A DNA stretch of 64,000 nucleotides from Siphonodentalium dalli (GCA_032622095.1 CP136064.1:252776484-252840483), one strand, 5' to 3'. Positions 8,546-20,190 are shown, counted from the first letter of the stretch. A program made the numbers and translations. The notes: a model not told the origin generated them from the letters alone.

Positions 8546-8655
8546 TATCTACTTTTTCAGTTAAATATGACAGGCCATAATTTAGCTGACATTTCTAATG
8601 GATTCAATTTTTAACAGAGGAATGTCATTTTAGAAAACCACCATTATTACCATGG

Positions 8656-8727
8656 AGCAGAGTGGCGCAGTGGTAGCGTGCTGGGCCCATAACCCAGAGG
8701 TCCGAGGATCGAAACCTCGCTCTGCTA
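8656..8727 (+). tRNA. tRNA-iMet(CAT)
   Basis: Unit 7; full-length form. Confidence 0.95.
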
Positions 8728-9015
8728 ATATTTTCGTCAAGGGGAGAGGAAGGAAGAATTATCACTTTGTTTGAAACTAAATACAGTAAGAATGTGCGTG
8801 TGTGTTTTAATGTTTATATTAAAATATGGTTTTATTTATTATTGCTAGCAAATTAAAAAAAACGCTTCTTAAATGAATCGTGCACATGCATTTTAAGGGA
8901 GACTCGAAATGCATGACTTGTCCAGTCTATCGTTATAAAGTTCAAAGTCGCGTTGACTTCTCGACAACAAATGTGCTAGCTGCTCAAGAAGCTAAATTTG
9001 CGTTCATATCTCGCC

Positions 9016-9086
9016 GCATCGGTGGTTCAGTGGTAGAATGCTCGCCTGCCACGCGGGCGACCCGGGTTCGATTCCCGGCCGATGCA
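9016..9086 (+). tRNA. tRNA-Gly(GCC)
   Basis: Unit 7; as the reference copy. Confidence 0.95.
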
Positions 9087-9247
9087 AAATAAGTTTTTTT
9101 CACTGATTTTGTTTGTGGATATCCCCCTCATTTTGGACTATGCAGTTTAATTGGGAACTTGAGAAAAACAAATTTCATTGGCACATAAATTTGTTTAAAG
9201 AAAACGGACGGACTTGCGATTCGCATTTCATCGAGCAAAATTACTGT

Positions 9248-9331
9248 TGTCCGAAGTGGGATTCGAACCCACGCCGGGAAGACCCGACTGCGACCTGAAC
9301 GCAGCGCCTTAGACCACTCGGCCATCCTGAC
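9248..9331 (-). tRNA. tRNA-Leu(CAG), acceptor variant
   Basis: Unit 7; A4:G69 mismatch only. Confidence 0.88.
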
Positions 9332-9600
9332 TACAGAAAGACTGCAACAGTATCCTGCTCAAAGTGAGACAATGGTATTGTGGATATATTTTAGTTCCCT
9401 TCTGGCTGTCGTTGCATTCTTAACGCACACATCCGATTGCTGATTTTTTGGTGGGTATATGATAAATGTACGTGATTCTATATAGTTATATTATGGCTAT
9501 TAAGTTTTCATAAACAGGCCTTCTTGGACATAAAACATAATTTTATATTTTGTTTTCAAATCAGCGAAAATGCGTTATGAAGAGCACTGTTTTCATTACT

Positions 9601-9673
9601 GTCCCAGTAGCTCAGCGGATAGAGCGCTGGACTTCTAATCCAGAGGCCGTGGGTTCGATCCCCACCTGGGATG
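9601..9673 (+). tRNA. tRNA-Arg(TCT)
   Basis: Unit 8; as the reference copy. Confidence 0.95.
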
Positions 9674-9797
9674 CACAGATATTTTTAAATCTTGGAATCA
9701 AAATTCGGTCGTCGTGCCTTGCTGACCTGCAAAGCGATTGTTGACAAACTGTTGAATAACGAATATAATGTCTTATAAAATGGTGTATTTATCGTAA

Positions 9798-9868
9798 GCG
9801 CCGCTGGTGTAGTGGTATCATGCAAGATTCCCATTCTTGCGACCCGGGTTCGATTCCCGGGCGGCGCA
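9798..9868 (+). tRNA. tRNA-Gly(CCC)
   Basis: Unit 8; as the reference copy. Confidence 0.95.
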
Positions 9869-9980
9869 TATATCTACTTTTTCAGTTAAATATGACAGGC
9901 CATAATTTAGCTGACATTTCTAATGGATTCAATTTTTAACAGAGGAATGTCATTTTAGAAAACCACCATTATTACCATGG

Positions 9981-10052
9981 AGCAGAGTGGCGCAGTGGTA
10001 GCGTGCTGGGCCCATAACCCAGAGGTCCGAGGATCGAAACCTCGCTCTGCTA
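9981..10052 (+). tRNA. tRNA-iMet(CAT)
   Basis: Unit 8; full-length form. Confidence 0.95.
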
Positions 10053-10340
10053 ATATTTTCGTCAAGGGGAGAGGAAGGAAGAATTATCACTTTGTTTGAA
10101 ACTAAATACAGTAAGAATGTGCGTGTGTGTTTTAATGTTTATATTAAAATATGGTTTTATTTATTATTGCTAGCAAATTAAAAAAAACGCTTCTTAAATG
10201 AATCGTGCACATGCATTTCAAGGGAGACTCGAAATGCATGACTTGTCCAGTCTATCGTTATAAAGTTCAAAGTCGCGTTGACTTCTCGACAACAAATGTG
10301 CTAGCTGCTCAAGAAGCTAAATTTGCGTTCATATCTCGCC

Positions 10341-10411
10341 GCATCGGTGGTTCAGTGGTAGAATGCTCGCCTGCCACGCGGGCGACCCGGGTTCGATTCC
10401 CGGCCGATGCA
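10341..10411 (+). tRNA. tRNA-Gly(GCC)
   Basis: Unit 8; as the reference copy. Confidence 0.95.
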
Positions 10412-10572
10412 AAATAAGTTTTTTTCACTGATTTTGTTTGTGGATATCCACCTCATTTTGGACTATGCAGTTTAATTGGGAACTTGAGAAAAACAAATTT
10501 CATTGGCACATAAATTTGTTTAAAGAAAACGGACGGACTTGCGATTCGCATTTCATCGAGCAAAATTACTGT

Positions 10573-10656
10573 TGTCCGAAGTGGGATTCGAAACCACGCC
10601 GGGAAGACCCGACTGCGACCTGAACGCAGCGCCTTAGACCACTCGGCCATCCTGAC
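10573..10656 (-). tRNA. tRNA-Leu(CAG), acceptor and T-stem variant
   Basis: Unit 8; same two changes as the unit 1 copy. Confidence 0.83.
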
Positions 10657-10925
10657 TACAGAAAGACTGCAACAGTATCCTGCTCAAAGTGAGACAATGG
10701 TATTGTGGATATATTTTAGTTCCCTTCTGGCTGTCGTTGCATTCTTAACGCACACATCCGATTGCTGATTTTTTGGTGGGTATATGATAAATGTACGTGA
10801 TTCTATATAGTTATATTATGGCTATTAAGTTTTCATAAACAGGCCTTCTTGGACATAAAACATAATTTTATATTTTGTTTTCAAATCAGCGAAAATGCGT
10901 TATGAAGAGCACTGTTTTCATTACT

Positions 10926-10998
10926 GTCCCAGTAGCTCAGCGGATAGAGCGCTGGACTTCTAATCCAGAGGCCGTGGGTTCGATCTCCACCTGGGATG
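10926..10998 (+). tRNA. tRNA-Arg(TCT), T-stem wobble
   Basis: Unit 9; first base of the 3' T-stem is T, turning a G:C pair into G:U. Confidence 0.93.
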
Positions 10999-11122
10999 CA
11001 CAGATATTTTTAAATCTTGGAATCAAAATTCGGTCGTCGTGCCTTGCTGACCTGCAAAGCGATTGTTGACAAACTGTTGAATAACGAATATAATGTCTTA
11101 TAAAATGGTGTATTTATCGTAA

Positions 11123-11193
11123 GCGCCGCTGGTGTAGTGGTATCATGCAAGATTCCCATTCTTGCGACCCGGGTTCGATTCCCGGGCGGCGCA
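11123..11193 (+). tRNA. tRNA-Gly(CCC)
   Basis: Unit 9; as the reference copy. Confidence 0.95.
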
Positions 11194-11305
11194 TATATCT
11201 ACTTTTTCAGTTAAATATGACAGGCCATAATTTAGCTGACATTTCTAATGGATTCAATTTTTAACAGAGGAATGTCATTTTAGAAAACCACCATTATTAC
11301 CATGG

Positions 11306-11375
11306 AGCAGAGTGGCGCAGTGGTAGCGTGCAGGGCCCATAACCCGAGTCCGAGGATCGAAACCTCGCTCTGCTA
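11306..11375 (+). tRNA. tRNA-iMet(CAT), 70-nt short variant
   Basis: Unit 9; short class as at 2049. Confidence 0.75.
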
Positions 11376-11663
11376 ATATTTTCGTCAAGGGGAGAGGAAG
11401 GAAGAATTATCACTTTGTTTGAAAGTAAATACAGTAAGAATGTGCGTGTGTGTTTTAATGTTTATATTAAAATATGGTTTTATTTATTATTGCTAGCAAA
11501 TTAAAATAAACGCTTCTTAAATGAATCGTGCACATGCATTTCAAGGGAGACTCGAAATGCATGACTTGTCCAGTCTATCGTTATAAAGTTCAAAGTCGCG
11601 TTGACTTCTCGACAACAAATGTGCTAGCTGCTCAAGAAGCTAAATTTGCGTTCATATCTCGCC

Positions 11664-11734
11664 GCATCGGTGGTTCAGTGGTAGAATGCTCGCCTGCCAC
11701 GCGGGCGACCCGGGTTCGATTCCCGGCCGATGCA
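11664..11734 (+). tRNA. tRNA-Gly(GCC)
   Basis: Unit 9; as the reference copy. Confidence 0.95.
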
Positions 11735-11895
11735 AAATAAGTTTTTTTCACTGATTTTGTTTGTGGATATCCACCTCATTTTGGACTATGCAGTTTAATT
11801 GGGAACTTGAGAAAAACAAATTTCATTGGCACATAAATTTGTTTAAAGAAAACGGACGGACTTGCGATTCGCATTTCATCGAGCAAAATTACTGT

Positions 11896-11979
11896 TGTCC
11901 GAAGTGGGATTCGAACCCACGCCGGGAAGACCCGACTGCGACCTGAACGCAGCCCCTTAGACCACTCGGCCATCCTGAC
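11896..11979 (-). tRNA. tRNA-Leu(CAG), D-stem variant
   Basis: Unit 9; same pair of changes as the unit 2 copy. Confidence 0.85.
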
Positions 11980-12248
11980 TACAGAAAGACTGCAACAGTA
12001 TCCTGCTCAAAGTGAGACAATGGTATTGTGGATATATTTTAGTTCCCTTCTGGCTGTCGTTGCATTCTTAACGCACACATCCGATTGCTGATTTTTTGGT
12101 GGGTATATGATAAATGTACGTGATTCTATATAGTTATATTATGGCTATTAAGTTTTCATAAACAGGCCTTCTTGGACATAAAACATAATTTTATATTTTG
12201 TTTTCAAATCAGCGAAAATGCGTTATGAAGAGCACTGTTTTCATTACT

Positions 12249-12321
12249 GTCCCAGTAGCTCAGCGGATAGAGCGCTGGACTTCTAATCCAGAGGCCGTGG
12301 GTTCGATCCCCACCTGGGATG
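12249..12321 (+). tRNA. tRNA-Arg(TCT)
   Basis: Unit 10; as the reference copy. Confidence 0.95.
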
Positions 12322-12445
12322 CACCGATATTTTTAAATCTTGGAATCAAAATTCGGTCGTCGTGCCTTGCTGACCTGCAAAGCGATTGTTGACAAACTGT
12401 TGAATAACGAATATAATGTCTTATAAAATGGTGTATTTATCGTAA

Positions 12446-12516
12446 GCGCCGCTGGTGTAGTGGTATCATGCAAGATTCCCATTCTTGCGACCCGGGTTCG
12501 ATTCCCGGGCGGCGCA
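12446..12516 (+). tRNA. tRNA-Gly(CCC)
   Basis: Unit 10; as the reference copy. Confidence 0.95.
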
Positions 12517-12628
12517 TATATCTACTTTTTCAGTTAAATATGACAGGCCATAATTTAGCTGACATTTCTAATGGATTCAATTTTTAACAGAGGAATGTCA
12601 TTTTAGAAAACCACCATTATTACCATGG

Positions 12629-12700
12629 AGCAGAGTGGCGCAGTGGTAGCGTGCTGGGCCCATAACCCAGAGGTCCGAGGATCGAAACCTCGCTCTGCTA
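12629..12700 (+). tRNA. tRNA-iMet(CAT)
   Basis: Unit 10; full-length form. Confidence 0.95.
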
Positions 12701-12988
12701 ATATTTTCGTCAAGGGGAGAGGAAGGAAGAATTATCACTTTGTTTGAAACTAAATACAGTAAGAATGTGCGTGTGTGTTTTAATGTTTATATTAAAATAT
12801 GGTTTTATTTATTATTGCTAGCAAATTAAAAAAAACGCTTCTTAAATGAATCGTGCACATGCATTTCAAGGGAGACTCGAAATGCATGACTTGTCCAGTC
12901 TATCGTTATAAAGTTCAAAGTCGCGTTGACTTCTCGACAACAAATGTGCTAGCTGCTCAAGAAGCTAAATTTGCGTTCATATCTCGCC

Positions 12989-13059
12989 GCATCGGTGGTT
13001 CAGTGGTAGAATGCTCGCCTGCCACGCGGGCGACCCGGGTTCGATTCCCGGCCGATGCA
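12989..13059 (+). tRNA. tRNA-Gly(GCC)
   Basis: Unit 10; as the reference copy. Confidence 0.95.
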
Positions 13060-13220
13060 AAATAAGTTTTTTTCACTGATTTTGTTTGTGGATATCCACC
13101 TCATTTTGGACTATGCAGTTTAATTGGGAACTTGAGAAAAACAAATTTCATTGGCACATAAATTTGTTTAAAGAAAACGGACGGACTTGCGATTCGCATT
13201 TCATCGAGCAAAATTACTGT

Positions 13221-13304
13221 TGTCCGAAGTGGGATTCGAACCCACGCCGGGAAGACCCGACTGCGACCTGAACGCAGCGCCTTAGACCACTCGGCCATCC
13301 TGAC
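13221..13304 (-). tRNA. tRNA-Leu(CAG), acceptor variant
   Basis: Unit 10; A4:G69 mismatch. The upstream flank has TATCCAGCTC, shared only with unit 13. Confidence 0.88.
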
Positions 13305-13573
13305 TACAGAAAGACTGCAACAGTATCCAGCTCAAAGTGAGACAATGGTATTGTGGATATATTTTAGTTCCCTTCTGGCTGTCGTTGCATTCTTAACGCA
13401 CACATCCGATTGCTGATTTTTTGGTGGGTATATGATAAATGTACGTGATTCTATATAGTTATATTATGGCTATTAAGTTTTCATAAACAGGCCTTCTTGG
13501 ACATAAAACATAATTTTATATTTTGTTTTCAAATCAGCGAAAATGCGTTATGAAGAGCACTGTTTTCATTACT

Positions 13574-13646
13574 GTCCCAGTAGCTCAGCGGATAGAGCGC
13601 TGGACTTCTAATCCAGAGGCCGTGGGTTCGATCCCCACCTGGGATG
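13574..13646 (+). tRNA. tRNA-Arg(TCT)
   Basis: Unit 11; as the reference copy. Confidence 0.95.
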
Positions 13647-13770
13647 CACAGATATTTTTAAATCTTGGAATCAAAATTCGGTCGTCGTGCCTTGCTGACC
13701 TGCAAAGCGATTGTTGACAAACTGTTGAATAACGAATATAATGTCTTATAAAATGGTGTATTTATCGTAA

Positions 13771-13841
13771 GCGCCGCTGGTGTAGTGGTATCATGCAAGA
13801 TTCCCATTCTTGCGACCCGGGTTCGATTCCCGGGCGGCGTA
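13771..13841 (+). tRNA. tRNA-Gly(CCC), acceptor wobble
   Basis: Unit 11; C72 is T, making a G1:U72 wobble. Shared with unit 14. Confidence 0.92.
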
Positions 13842-13953
13842 TATATCTACTTTTTCAGTTAAATATGACAGGCCATAATTTAGCTGACATTTCTAATGGA
13901 TTCAATTTTTAACAGAGGAATGTCATTTTAGAAAACCACCATTATTACCATGG

Positions 13954-14023
13954 AGCAGAGTGGCGCAGTGGTAGCGTGCAGGGCCCATAACCCGAGTCCG
14001 AGGATCGAAACCTCGCTCTGCTA
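13954..14023 (+). tRNA. tRNA-iMet(CAT), 70-nt short variant
   Basis: Unit 11; short class as at 2049. Confidence 0.75.
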
Positions 14024-14311
14024 ATATTTTCGTCAAGGGGAGAGGAAGGAAGAATTATCACTTTGTTTGAAAGTAAATACAGTAAGAATGTGCGTGTGTG
14101 TTTTAATGTTTATATTAAAATATGGTTTTATTTATTATTGCTAGCAAATTAAAATAAACGCTTCTTAAATGAATCGTGCACATGCATTTCAAGGGAGACT
14201 CGAAATGCATGACTTGTCCAGTCTATCGTTATAAAGTTCAAAGTCGCGTTGACTTCTCGACAACAAATGTGCTAGCTGCTCAAGAAGCTAAATTTGCGTT
14301 CATATGTCGCC

Positions 14312-14382
14312 GCATCGGTGGTTCAGTGGTAGAATGCTCGCCTGCCACGCGGGCGACCCGGGTTCGATTCCCGGCCGATGCA
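14312..14382 (+). tRNA. tRNA-Gly(GCC)
   Basis: Unit 11; gene as reference, CATATGTCG flank. Confidence 0.95.
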
Positions 14383-14543
14383 AAATAAGTTTTTTTCACT
14401 GATTTTGTTTGTGGATATCCACCTCATTTTGGACTATGCAGTTTAATTGGGAACTTGAGAAAAACAAATTTCATTGGCACATAAATTTGTTTAAAGAAAA
14501 CGGACGGACTTGCGATTCGCATTTCATCGAGCAAAATTACTGT

Positions 14544-14627
14544 TGTCAGAAGTGGGATTCGAACCCACGCCTGGAAGACCCGACTGCGACCTGAACGCAG
14601 CGCCTTAGACCACTCGGCCATCCTGAC
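14544..14627 (-). tRNA. tRNA-Leu(CAG), variable-arm variant
   Basis: Unit 11; CCAG variable arm. Confidence 0.87.
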
Positions 14628-14896
14628 TACAGAAAGACTGCAACAGTATCCTGCTCAAAGTGAGACAATGGTATTGTGGATATATTTTAGTTCCCTTCTG
14701 GCTGTCGTTGCATTCTTAACGCACACATCCGATTGCTGATTTTTTGGTGGGTATATGATAAATGTACGTGATTCTATATAGTTATATTATGGCTATTAAG
14801 TTTTCATAAACAGGCCTTCTTGGACATAAAACATAATTTTATATTTTGTTTTCAAATCAGCGAAAATGCGTTATGAAGAGCACTGTTTTCATTACT

Positions 14897-14969
14897 GTCC
14901 CAGTAGCTCAGCGGATAGAGCGCTGGACTTCTAATCCAGAGGCCGTGGGTTCGATCCCCACCTGGGATG
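14897..14969 (+). tRNA. tRNA-Arg(TCT)
   Basis: Unit 12; as the reference copy. Confidence 0.95.
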
Positions 14970-15093
14970 CACAGATATTTTTAAATCTTGGAATCAAAAT
15001 TCGGTCGTCGTGCCTTGCTGACCTGCAAAGCGATTGTTGACAAACTGTTGAATAACGAATATAATGTCTTATAAAATGGTGTATTTATCGTAA

Positions 15094-15164
15094 GCGCCGC
15101 TGGTGTAGTGGTATCATGCAAGATTCCCATTCTTGCGACCCGGGTTCGATTCCCGCGCGGCGCA
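15094..15164 (+). tRNA. tRNA-Gly(CCC), T-stem variant
   Basis: Unit 12; CCCGC T-stem as in unit 7. Confidence 0.88.
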
Positions 15165-15274
15165 TATCTACTTTTTCAGTTAAATATGACAGGCCATAAT
15201 TTAGCTGACATTTCTAATGGATTCAATTTTTAACAGAGGAATGTCATTTTAGAAAACCACCATTATTACCATGG

Positions 15275-15346
15275 AGCAGAGTGGCGCAGTGGTAGCGTGC
15301 TGGGCCCATAACCCAGAGGTCCGAGGATCGAAACCTCGCTCTGCTA
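15275..15346 (+). tRNA. tRNA-iMet(CAT)
   Basis: Unit 12; full-length form. Confidence 0.95.
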
Positions 15347-15634
15347 ATATTTTCGTCAAGGGGAGAGGAAGGAAGAATTATCACTTTGTTTGAAACTAAA
15401 TACAGTAAGAATGTGCGTGTGTGTTTTAATGTTTATATTAAAATATGGTTTTATTTATTATTGCTAGCAAATTAAAAAAAACGCTTCTTAAATGAATCGT
15501 GCACATGCATTTCAAGGGAGACTCGAAATGCATGACTTGTCCAGTCTATCGTTATAAAGTTCAAAGTCGCGTTGACTTCTCGACAACAAATGTGCTAGCT
15601 GCTCAAGAAGCTAAATTTGCGTTCATATCTCGCC

Positions 15635-15705
15635 GCATCGGTGGTTCAGTGGTAGAATGCTCGCCTGCCACGCGGGCGACCCGGGTTCGATTCCCGGCCG
15701 ATGCA
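15635..15705 (+). tRNA. tRNA-Gly(GCC)
   Basis: Unit 12; as the reference copy. Confidence 0.95.
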
Positions 15706-15866
15706 AAATAAGTTTTTTTCACTGATTTTGTTTGTGGATATCCACCTCATTTTGGACTATGCAGTTTAATTGGGAACTTGAGAAAAACAAATTTCATTGG
15801 CACATAAATTTGTTTAAAGAAAACGGACGGACTTGCGATTCGCATTTCATCGAGCAAAATTACTGT

Positions 15867-15950
15867 TGTCCGAAGTGGGATTCGAACCCACGCCGGGAAG
15901 ACCCGACTGCGACCTGAACGCAGCGCCTTAGACCACTCGGCCATCCTGAC
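15867..15950 (-). tRNA. tRNA-Leu(CAG), acceptor variant
   Basis: Unit 12; A4:G69 mismatch only. Confidence 0.88.
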
Positions 15951-16219
15951 TACAGAAAGACTGCAACAGTATCCTGCTCAAAGTGAGACAATGGTATTGT
16001 GGATATATTTTAGTTCCCTTCTGGCTGTCGTTGCATTCTTAACGCACACATCCGATTGCTGATTTTTTGGTGGGTATATGATAAATGTACGTGATTCTAT
16101 ATAGTTATATTATGGCTATTAAGTTTTCATAAACAGGCCTTCTTGGACATAAAACATAATTTTATATTTTGTTTTCAAATCAGCGAAAATGCGTTATGAA
16201 GAGCACTGTTTTCATTACT

Positions 16220-16292
16220 GTCCCAGTAGCTCAGCGGATAGAGCGCTGGACTTCTAATCCAGAGGCCGTGGGTTCGATCCCCACCTGGGATG
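16220..16292 (+). tRNA. tRNA-Arg(TCT)
   Basis: Unit 13; as the reference copy. Confidence 0.95.
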
Positions 16293-16416
16293 CACCGATA
16301 TTTTTAAATCTTGGAATCAAAATTCGGTCGTCGTGCCTTGCTGACCTGCAAAGCGATTGTTGACAAACTGTTGAATAACGAATATAATGTCTTATAAAAT
16401 GGTGTATTTATCGTAA

Positions 16417-16487
16417 GCGCCGCTGGTGTAGTGGTATCATGCAAGATTCCCATTCTTGCGACCCGGGTTCGATTCCCGGGCGGCGCA
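16417..16487 (+). tRNA. tRNA-Gly(CCC)
   Basis: Unit 13; as the reference copy. Confidence 0.95.
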
Positions 16488-16599
16488 TATATCTACTTTT
16501 TCAGTTAAATATGACAGGCCATAATTTAGCTGACATTTCTAATGGATTCAATTTTTAACAGAGGAATGTCATTTTAGAAAACCACCATTATTACCATGG

Positions 16600-16671
16600 A
16601 GCAGAGTGGAGCAGTGGTAGCGTGCTGGGCCCATAACCCAGAGGTCCGAGGATCGAAACCTCGCTCTGCTA
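16600..16671 (+). tRNA. tRNA-iMet(CAT), D-stem variant
   Basis: Unit 13; D-stem GCGC changed to GAGC, which also alters the A box. Confidence 0.88.
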
Positions 16672-16959
16672 ATATTTTCGTCAAGGGGAGAGGAAGGAAG
16701 AATTATCACTTTGTTTGAAACTAAATACAGTAAGAATGTGCGTGTGTGTTTTAATGTTTATATTAAAATATGGTTTTATTTATTATTGCTAGCAAATTAA
16801 AAAAAACGCTTCTTAAATGAATCGTGCACATGCATTTCAAGGGAGACTCGAAATGCATGACTTGTCCAGTCTATCGTTATAAAGTTCAAAGTCGCGTTGA
16901 CTTCTCGACAACAAATGTGCTAGCTGCTCAAGAAGCTAAATTTGCGTTCATATCTCGCC

Positions 16960-17030
16960 GCATCGGTGGTTCAGTGGTAGAATGCTCGCCTGCCACGCGG
17001 GCGACCCGGGTTCGATTCCCGGCCGATGCA
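16960..17030 (+). tRNA. tRNA-Gly(GCC)
   Basis: Unit 13; as the reference copy. Confidence 0.95.
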
Positions 17031-17191
17031 AAATAAGTTTTTTTCACTGATTTTGTTTGTGGATATCCACCTCATTTTGGACTATGCAGTTTAATTGGGA
17101 ACTTGAGAAAAACAAATTTCATTGGCACATAAATTTGTTTAAAGAAAACGGACGGACTTGCGATTCGCATTTCATCGAGCAAAATTACTGT

Positions 17192-17275
17192 TGTCCGAAG
17201 TGGGATTCGAACCCACGCCGGGAAGACCCGACTGCGACCTGAACGCAGCGCCTTAGACCACTCGGCCATCCTGAC
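17192..17275 (-). tRNA. tRNA-Leu(CAG), acceptor variant
   Basis: Unit 13; A4:G69 mismatch, TATCCAGCTC flank as in unit 10. Confidence 0.88.
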
Positions 17276-17544
17276 TACAGAAAGACTGCAACAGTATCCA
17301 GCTCAAAGTGAGACAATGGTATTGTGGATATATTTTAGTTCCCTTCTGGCTGTCGTTGCATTCTTAACGCACACATCCGATTGCTGATTTTTTGGTGGGT
17401 ATATGATAAATGTACGTGATTCTATATAGTTATATTATGGCTATTAAGTTTTCATAAACAGGCCTTCTTGGACATAAAACATAATTTTATATTTTGTTTT
17501 CAAATCAGCGAAAATGCGTTATGAAGAGCACTGTTTTCATTACT

Positions 17545-17617
17545 GTCCCAGTAGCTCAGCGGATAGAGCGCTGGACTTCTAATCCAGAGGCCGTGGGTTC
17601 GATCCCCACCTGGGATG
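17545..17617 (+). tRNA. tRNA-Arg(TCT)
   Basis: Unit 14; as the reference copy. Confidence 0.95.
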
Positions 17618-17741
17618 CACAGATATTTTTAAATCTTGGAATCAAAATTCGGTCGTCGTGCCTTGCTGACCTGCAAAGCGATTGTTGACAAACTGTTGAA
17701 TAACGAATATAATGTCTTATAAAATGGTGTATTTATCGTAA

Positions 17742-17812
17742 GCGCCGCTGGTGTAGTGGTATCATGCAAGATTCCCATTCTTGCGACCCGGGTTCGATTC
17801 CCGGGCGGCGTA
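17742..17812 (+). tRNA. tRNA-Gly(CCC), acceptor wobble
   Basis: Unit 14; C72 to T as in unit 11. Confidence 0.92.
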
Positions 17813-17924
17813 TATATCTACTTTTTCAGTTAAATATGACAGGCCATAATTTAGCTGACATTTCTAATGGATTCAATTTTTAACAGAGGAATGTCATTTT
17901 AGAAAACCACCATTATTACCATGG

Positions 17925-17994
17925 AGCAGAGTGGCGCAGTGGTAGCGTGCAGGGCCCATAACCCGAGTCCGAGGATCGAAACCTCGCTCTGCTA
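17925..17994 (+). tRNA. tRNA-iMet(CAT), 70-nt short variant
   Basis: Unit 14; short class as at 2049. Confidence 0.75.
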
Positions 17995-18282
17995 ATATTT
18001 TCGTCAAGGGGAGAGGAAGGAAGAATTATCACTTTGTTTGAAAGTAAATACAGTAAGAATGTGCGTGTGTGTTTTAATGTTTATATTAAAATATGGTTTT
18101 ATTTATTATTGCTAGCAAATTAAAATAAACGCTTCTTAAATGAATCGTGCACATGCATTTCAAGGGAGACTCGAAATGCATGACTTGTCCAGTCTATCGT
18201 TATAAAGTTCAAAGTCGCGTTGACTTCTCGACAACAAATGTGCTAGCTGCTCAAGAAGCTAAATTTGCGTTCATATGTCGCC

Positions 18283-18353
18283 GCATCGGTGGTTCAGTGG
18301 TAGAATGCTCGCCTGCCACGCGGGCGACCCGGGTTCGATTCCCGGCCGATGCA
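18283..18353 (+). tRNA. tRNA-Gly(GCC)
   Basis: Unit 14; gene as reference, CATATGTCG flank. Confidence 0.95.
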
Positions 18354-18514
18354 AAATAAGTTTTTTTCACTGATTTTGTTTGTGGATATCCACCTCATTT
18401 TGGACTATGCAGTTTAATTGGGAACTTGAGAAAAACAAATTTCATTGGCACATAAATTTGTTTAAAGAAAACGGACGGACTTGCGATTCGCATTTCATCG
18501 AGCAAAATTACTGT

Positions 18515-18598
18515 TGTCAGAAGTGGGATTCGAACCCACGCCTGGAAGACCCGACTGCGACCTGAACGCAGCGCCTTAGACCACTCGGCCATCCTGAC
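18515..18598 (-). tRNA. tRNA-Leu(CAG), variable-arm variant
   Basis: Unit 14; CCAG variable arm. Confidence 0.87.
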
Positions 18599-18867
18599 TA
18601 CAGAAAGACTGCAACAGTATCCTGCTCAAAGTGAGACAATGGTATTGTGGATATATTTTAGTTCCCTTCTGGCTGTCGTTGCATTCTTAACGCACACATC
18701 CGATTGCTGATTTTTTGGTGGGTATATGATAAATGTACGTGATTCTATATAGTTATATTATGGCTATTAAGTTTTCATAAACAGGCCTTCTTGGACATAA
18801 AACATAATTTTATATTTTGTTTTCAAATCAGCGAAAATGCGTTATGAAGAGCACTGTTTTCATTACT

Positions 18868-18940
18868 GTCCCCGTAGCTCAGCGGATAGAGCGCTGGACT
18901 TCTAATCCAGAGGCCGTGGGTTCGATCCCCACCTGGGATG
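18868..18940 (+). tRNA. tRNA-Arg(TCT), acceptor mismatch
   Basis: Unit 15; A6 is C, a mismatch opposite U67. Confidence 0.88.
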
Positions 18941-19064
18941 CACAGATATTTTTAAATCTTGGAATCAAAATTCGGTCGTCGTGCCTTGCTGACCTGCAAA
19001 GCGATTGTTGACAAACTGTTGAATAACGAATATAATGTCTTATAAAATGGTGTATTTATCGTAA

Positions 19065-19135
19065 GCGCCGCTGGTGTAGTGGTATCATGCAAGATTCCCA
19101 TTCTTGCGACCCGTGTTCGATTCCCGCGCGGCGCA
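19065..19135 (+). tRNA. tRNA-Gly(CCC), two T-stem changes
   Basis: Unit 15; CCCGC T-stem as in units 7 and 12, plus CCGTG for CCGGG. Two mismatches in one 5-bp stem. Confidence 0.8.
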
Positions 19136-19245
19136 TATCTACTTTTTCAGTTAAATATGACAGGCCATAATTTAGCTGACATTTCTAATGGATTCAATTT
19201 TTAACAGAGGAATGTCATTTTAGAAAACCACCATTATTACCATGG

Positions 19246-19317
19246 AGCAGAGTGGCGCAGTGGTAGCGTGCTGGGCCCATAACCCAGAGGTCCGAGGATC
19301 GAAACCTCGCTCTGCTA
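19246..19317 (+). tRNA. tRNA-iMet(CAT)
   Basis: Unit 15; full-length form. Confidence 0.95.
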
Positions 19318-19605
19318 ATATTTTCGTCAAGGGGAGAGGAAGGAAGAATTATCACTTTGTTTGAAACTAAATACAGTAAGAATGTGCGTGTGTGTTTTAA
19401 TGTTTATATTAAAATATGGTTTTATTTATTATTGCTAGCAAATTAAAAAAAACGCTTCTTAAATGAATCGTGCACATGCATTTCAAGGGAGACTCGAAAT
19501 GCATGACTTGTCCAGTCTATCGTTATAAAGTTCAAAGTCGCGTTGACTTCTCGACAACAAATGTGCTAGCTGCTCAAGAAGCTAAATTTGCGTTCATATC
19601 TCGCC

Positions 19606-19676
19606 GCATCGGTGGTTCAGTGGTAGAATGCTCGCCTGCCACGCGGGCGACCCGGGTTCGATTCCCGGCCGATGCA
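19606..19676 (+). tRNA. tRNA-Gly(GCC)
   Basis: Unit 15; as the reference copy. Confidence 0.95.
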
Positions 19677-19837
19677 AAATAAGTTTTTTTCACTGATTTT
19701 GTTTGTGGATATCCACCTCATTTTGGACTATGCAGTTTAATTGGGAACTTGAGAAAAACAAATTTCATTGGCACATAAATTTGTTTAAAGAAAACGGACG
19801 GACTTGCGATTCGCATTTCATCGAGCAAAATTACTGT

Positions 19838-19921
19838 TGTCCGAAGTGGGATTCGAACCCACGCCGGGAAGACCCGACTGCGACCTGAACGCAGCGCCTT
19901 AGACCACTCGGCCATCCTGAC
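19838..19921 (-). tRNA. tRNA-Leu(CAG), acceptor variant
   Basis: Unit 15; A4:G69 mismatch only. Confidence 0.88.
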
Positions 19922-20190
19922 TACAGAAAGACTTCAACAGTATCCTGCTCAAAGTGAGACAATGGTATTGTGGATATATTTTAGTTCCCTTCTGGCTGTC
20001 GTTGCATTCTTAACGCACACATCCGATTGCTGATTTTTTGGTGGGTATATGATAAATGTACGTGATTCTATATAGTTATATTATGGCTATTAAGTTTTCA
20101 TAAACAGGCCTTCTTGGACATAAAACATAATTTTATATTTTGTTTTCAAATCAGCGAAAATGCGTTATGAAGAGCACTGTTTTCATTACT

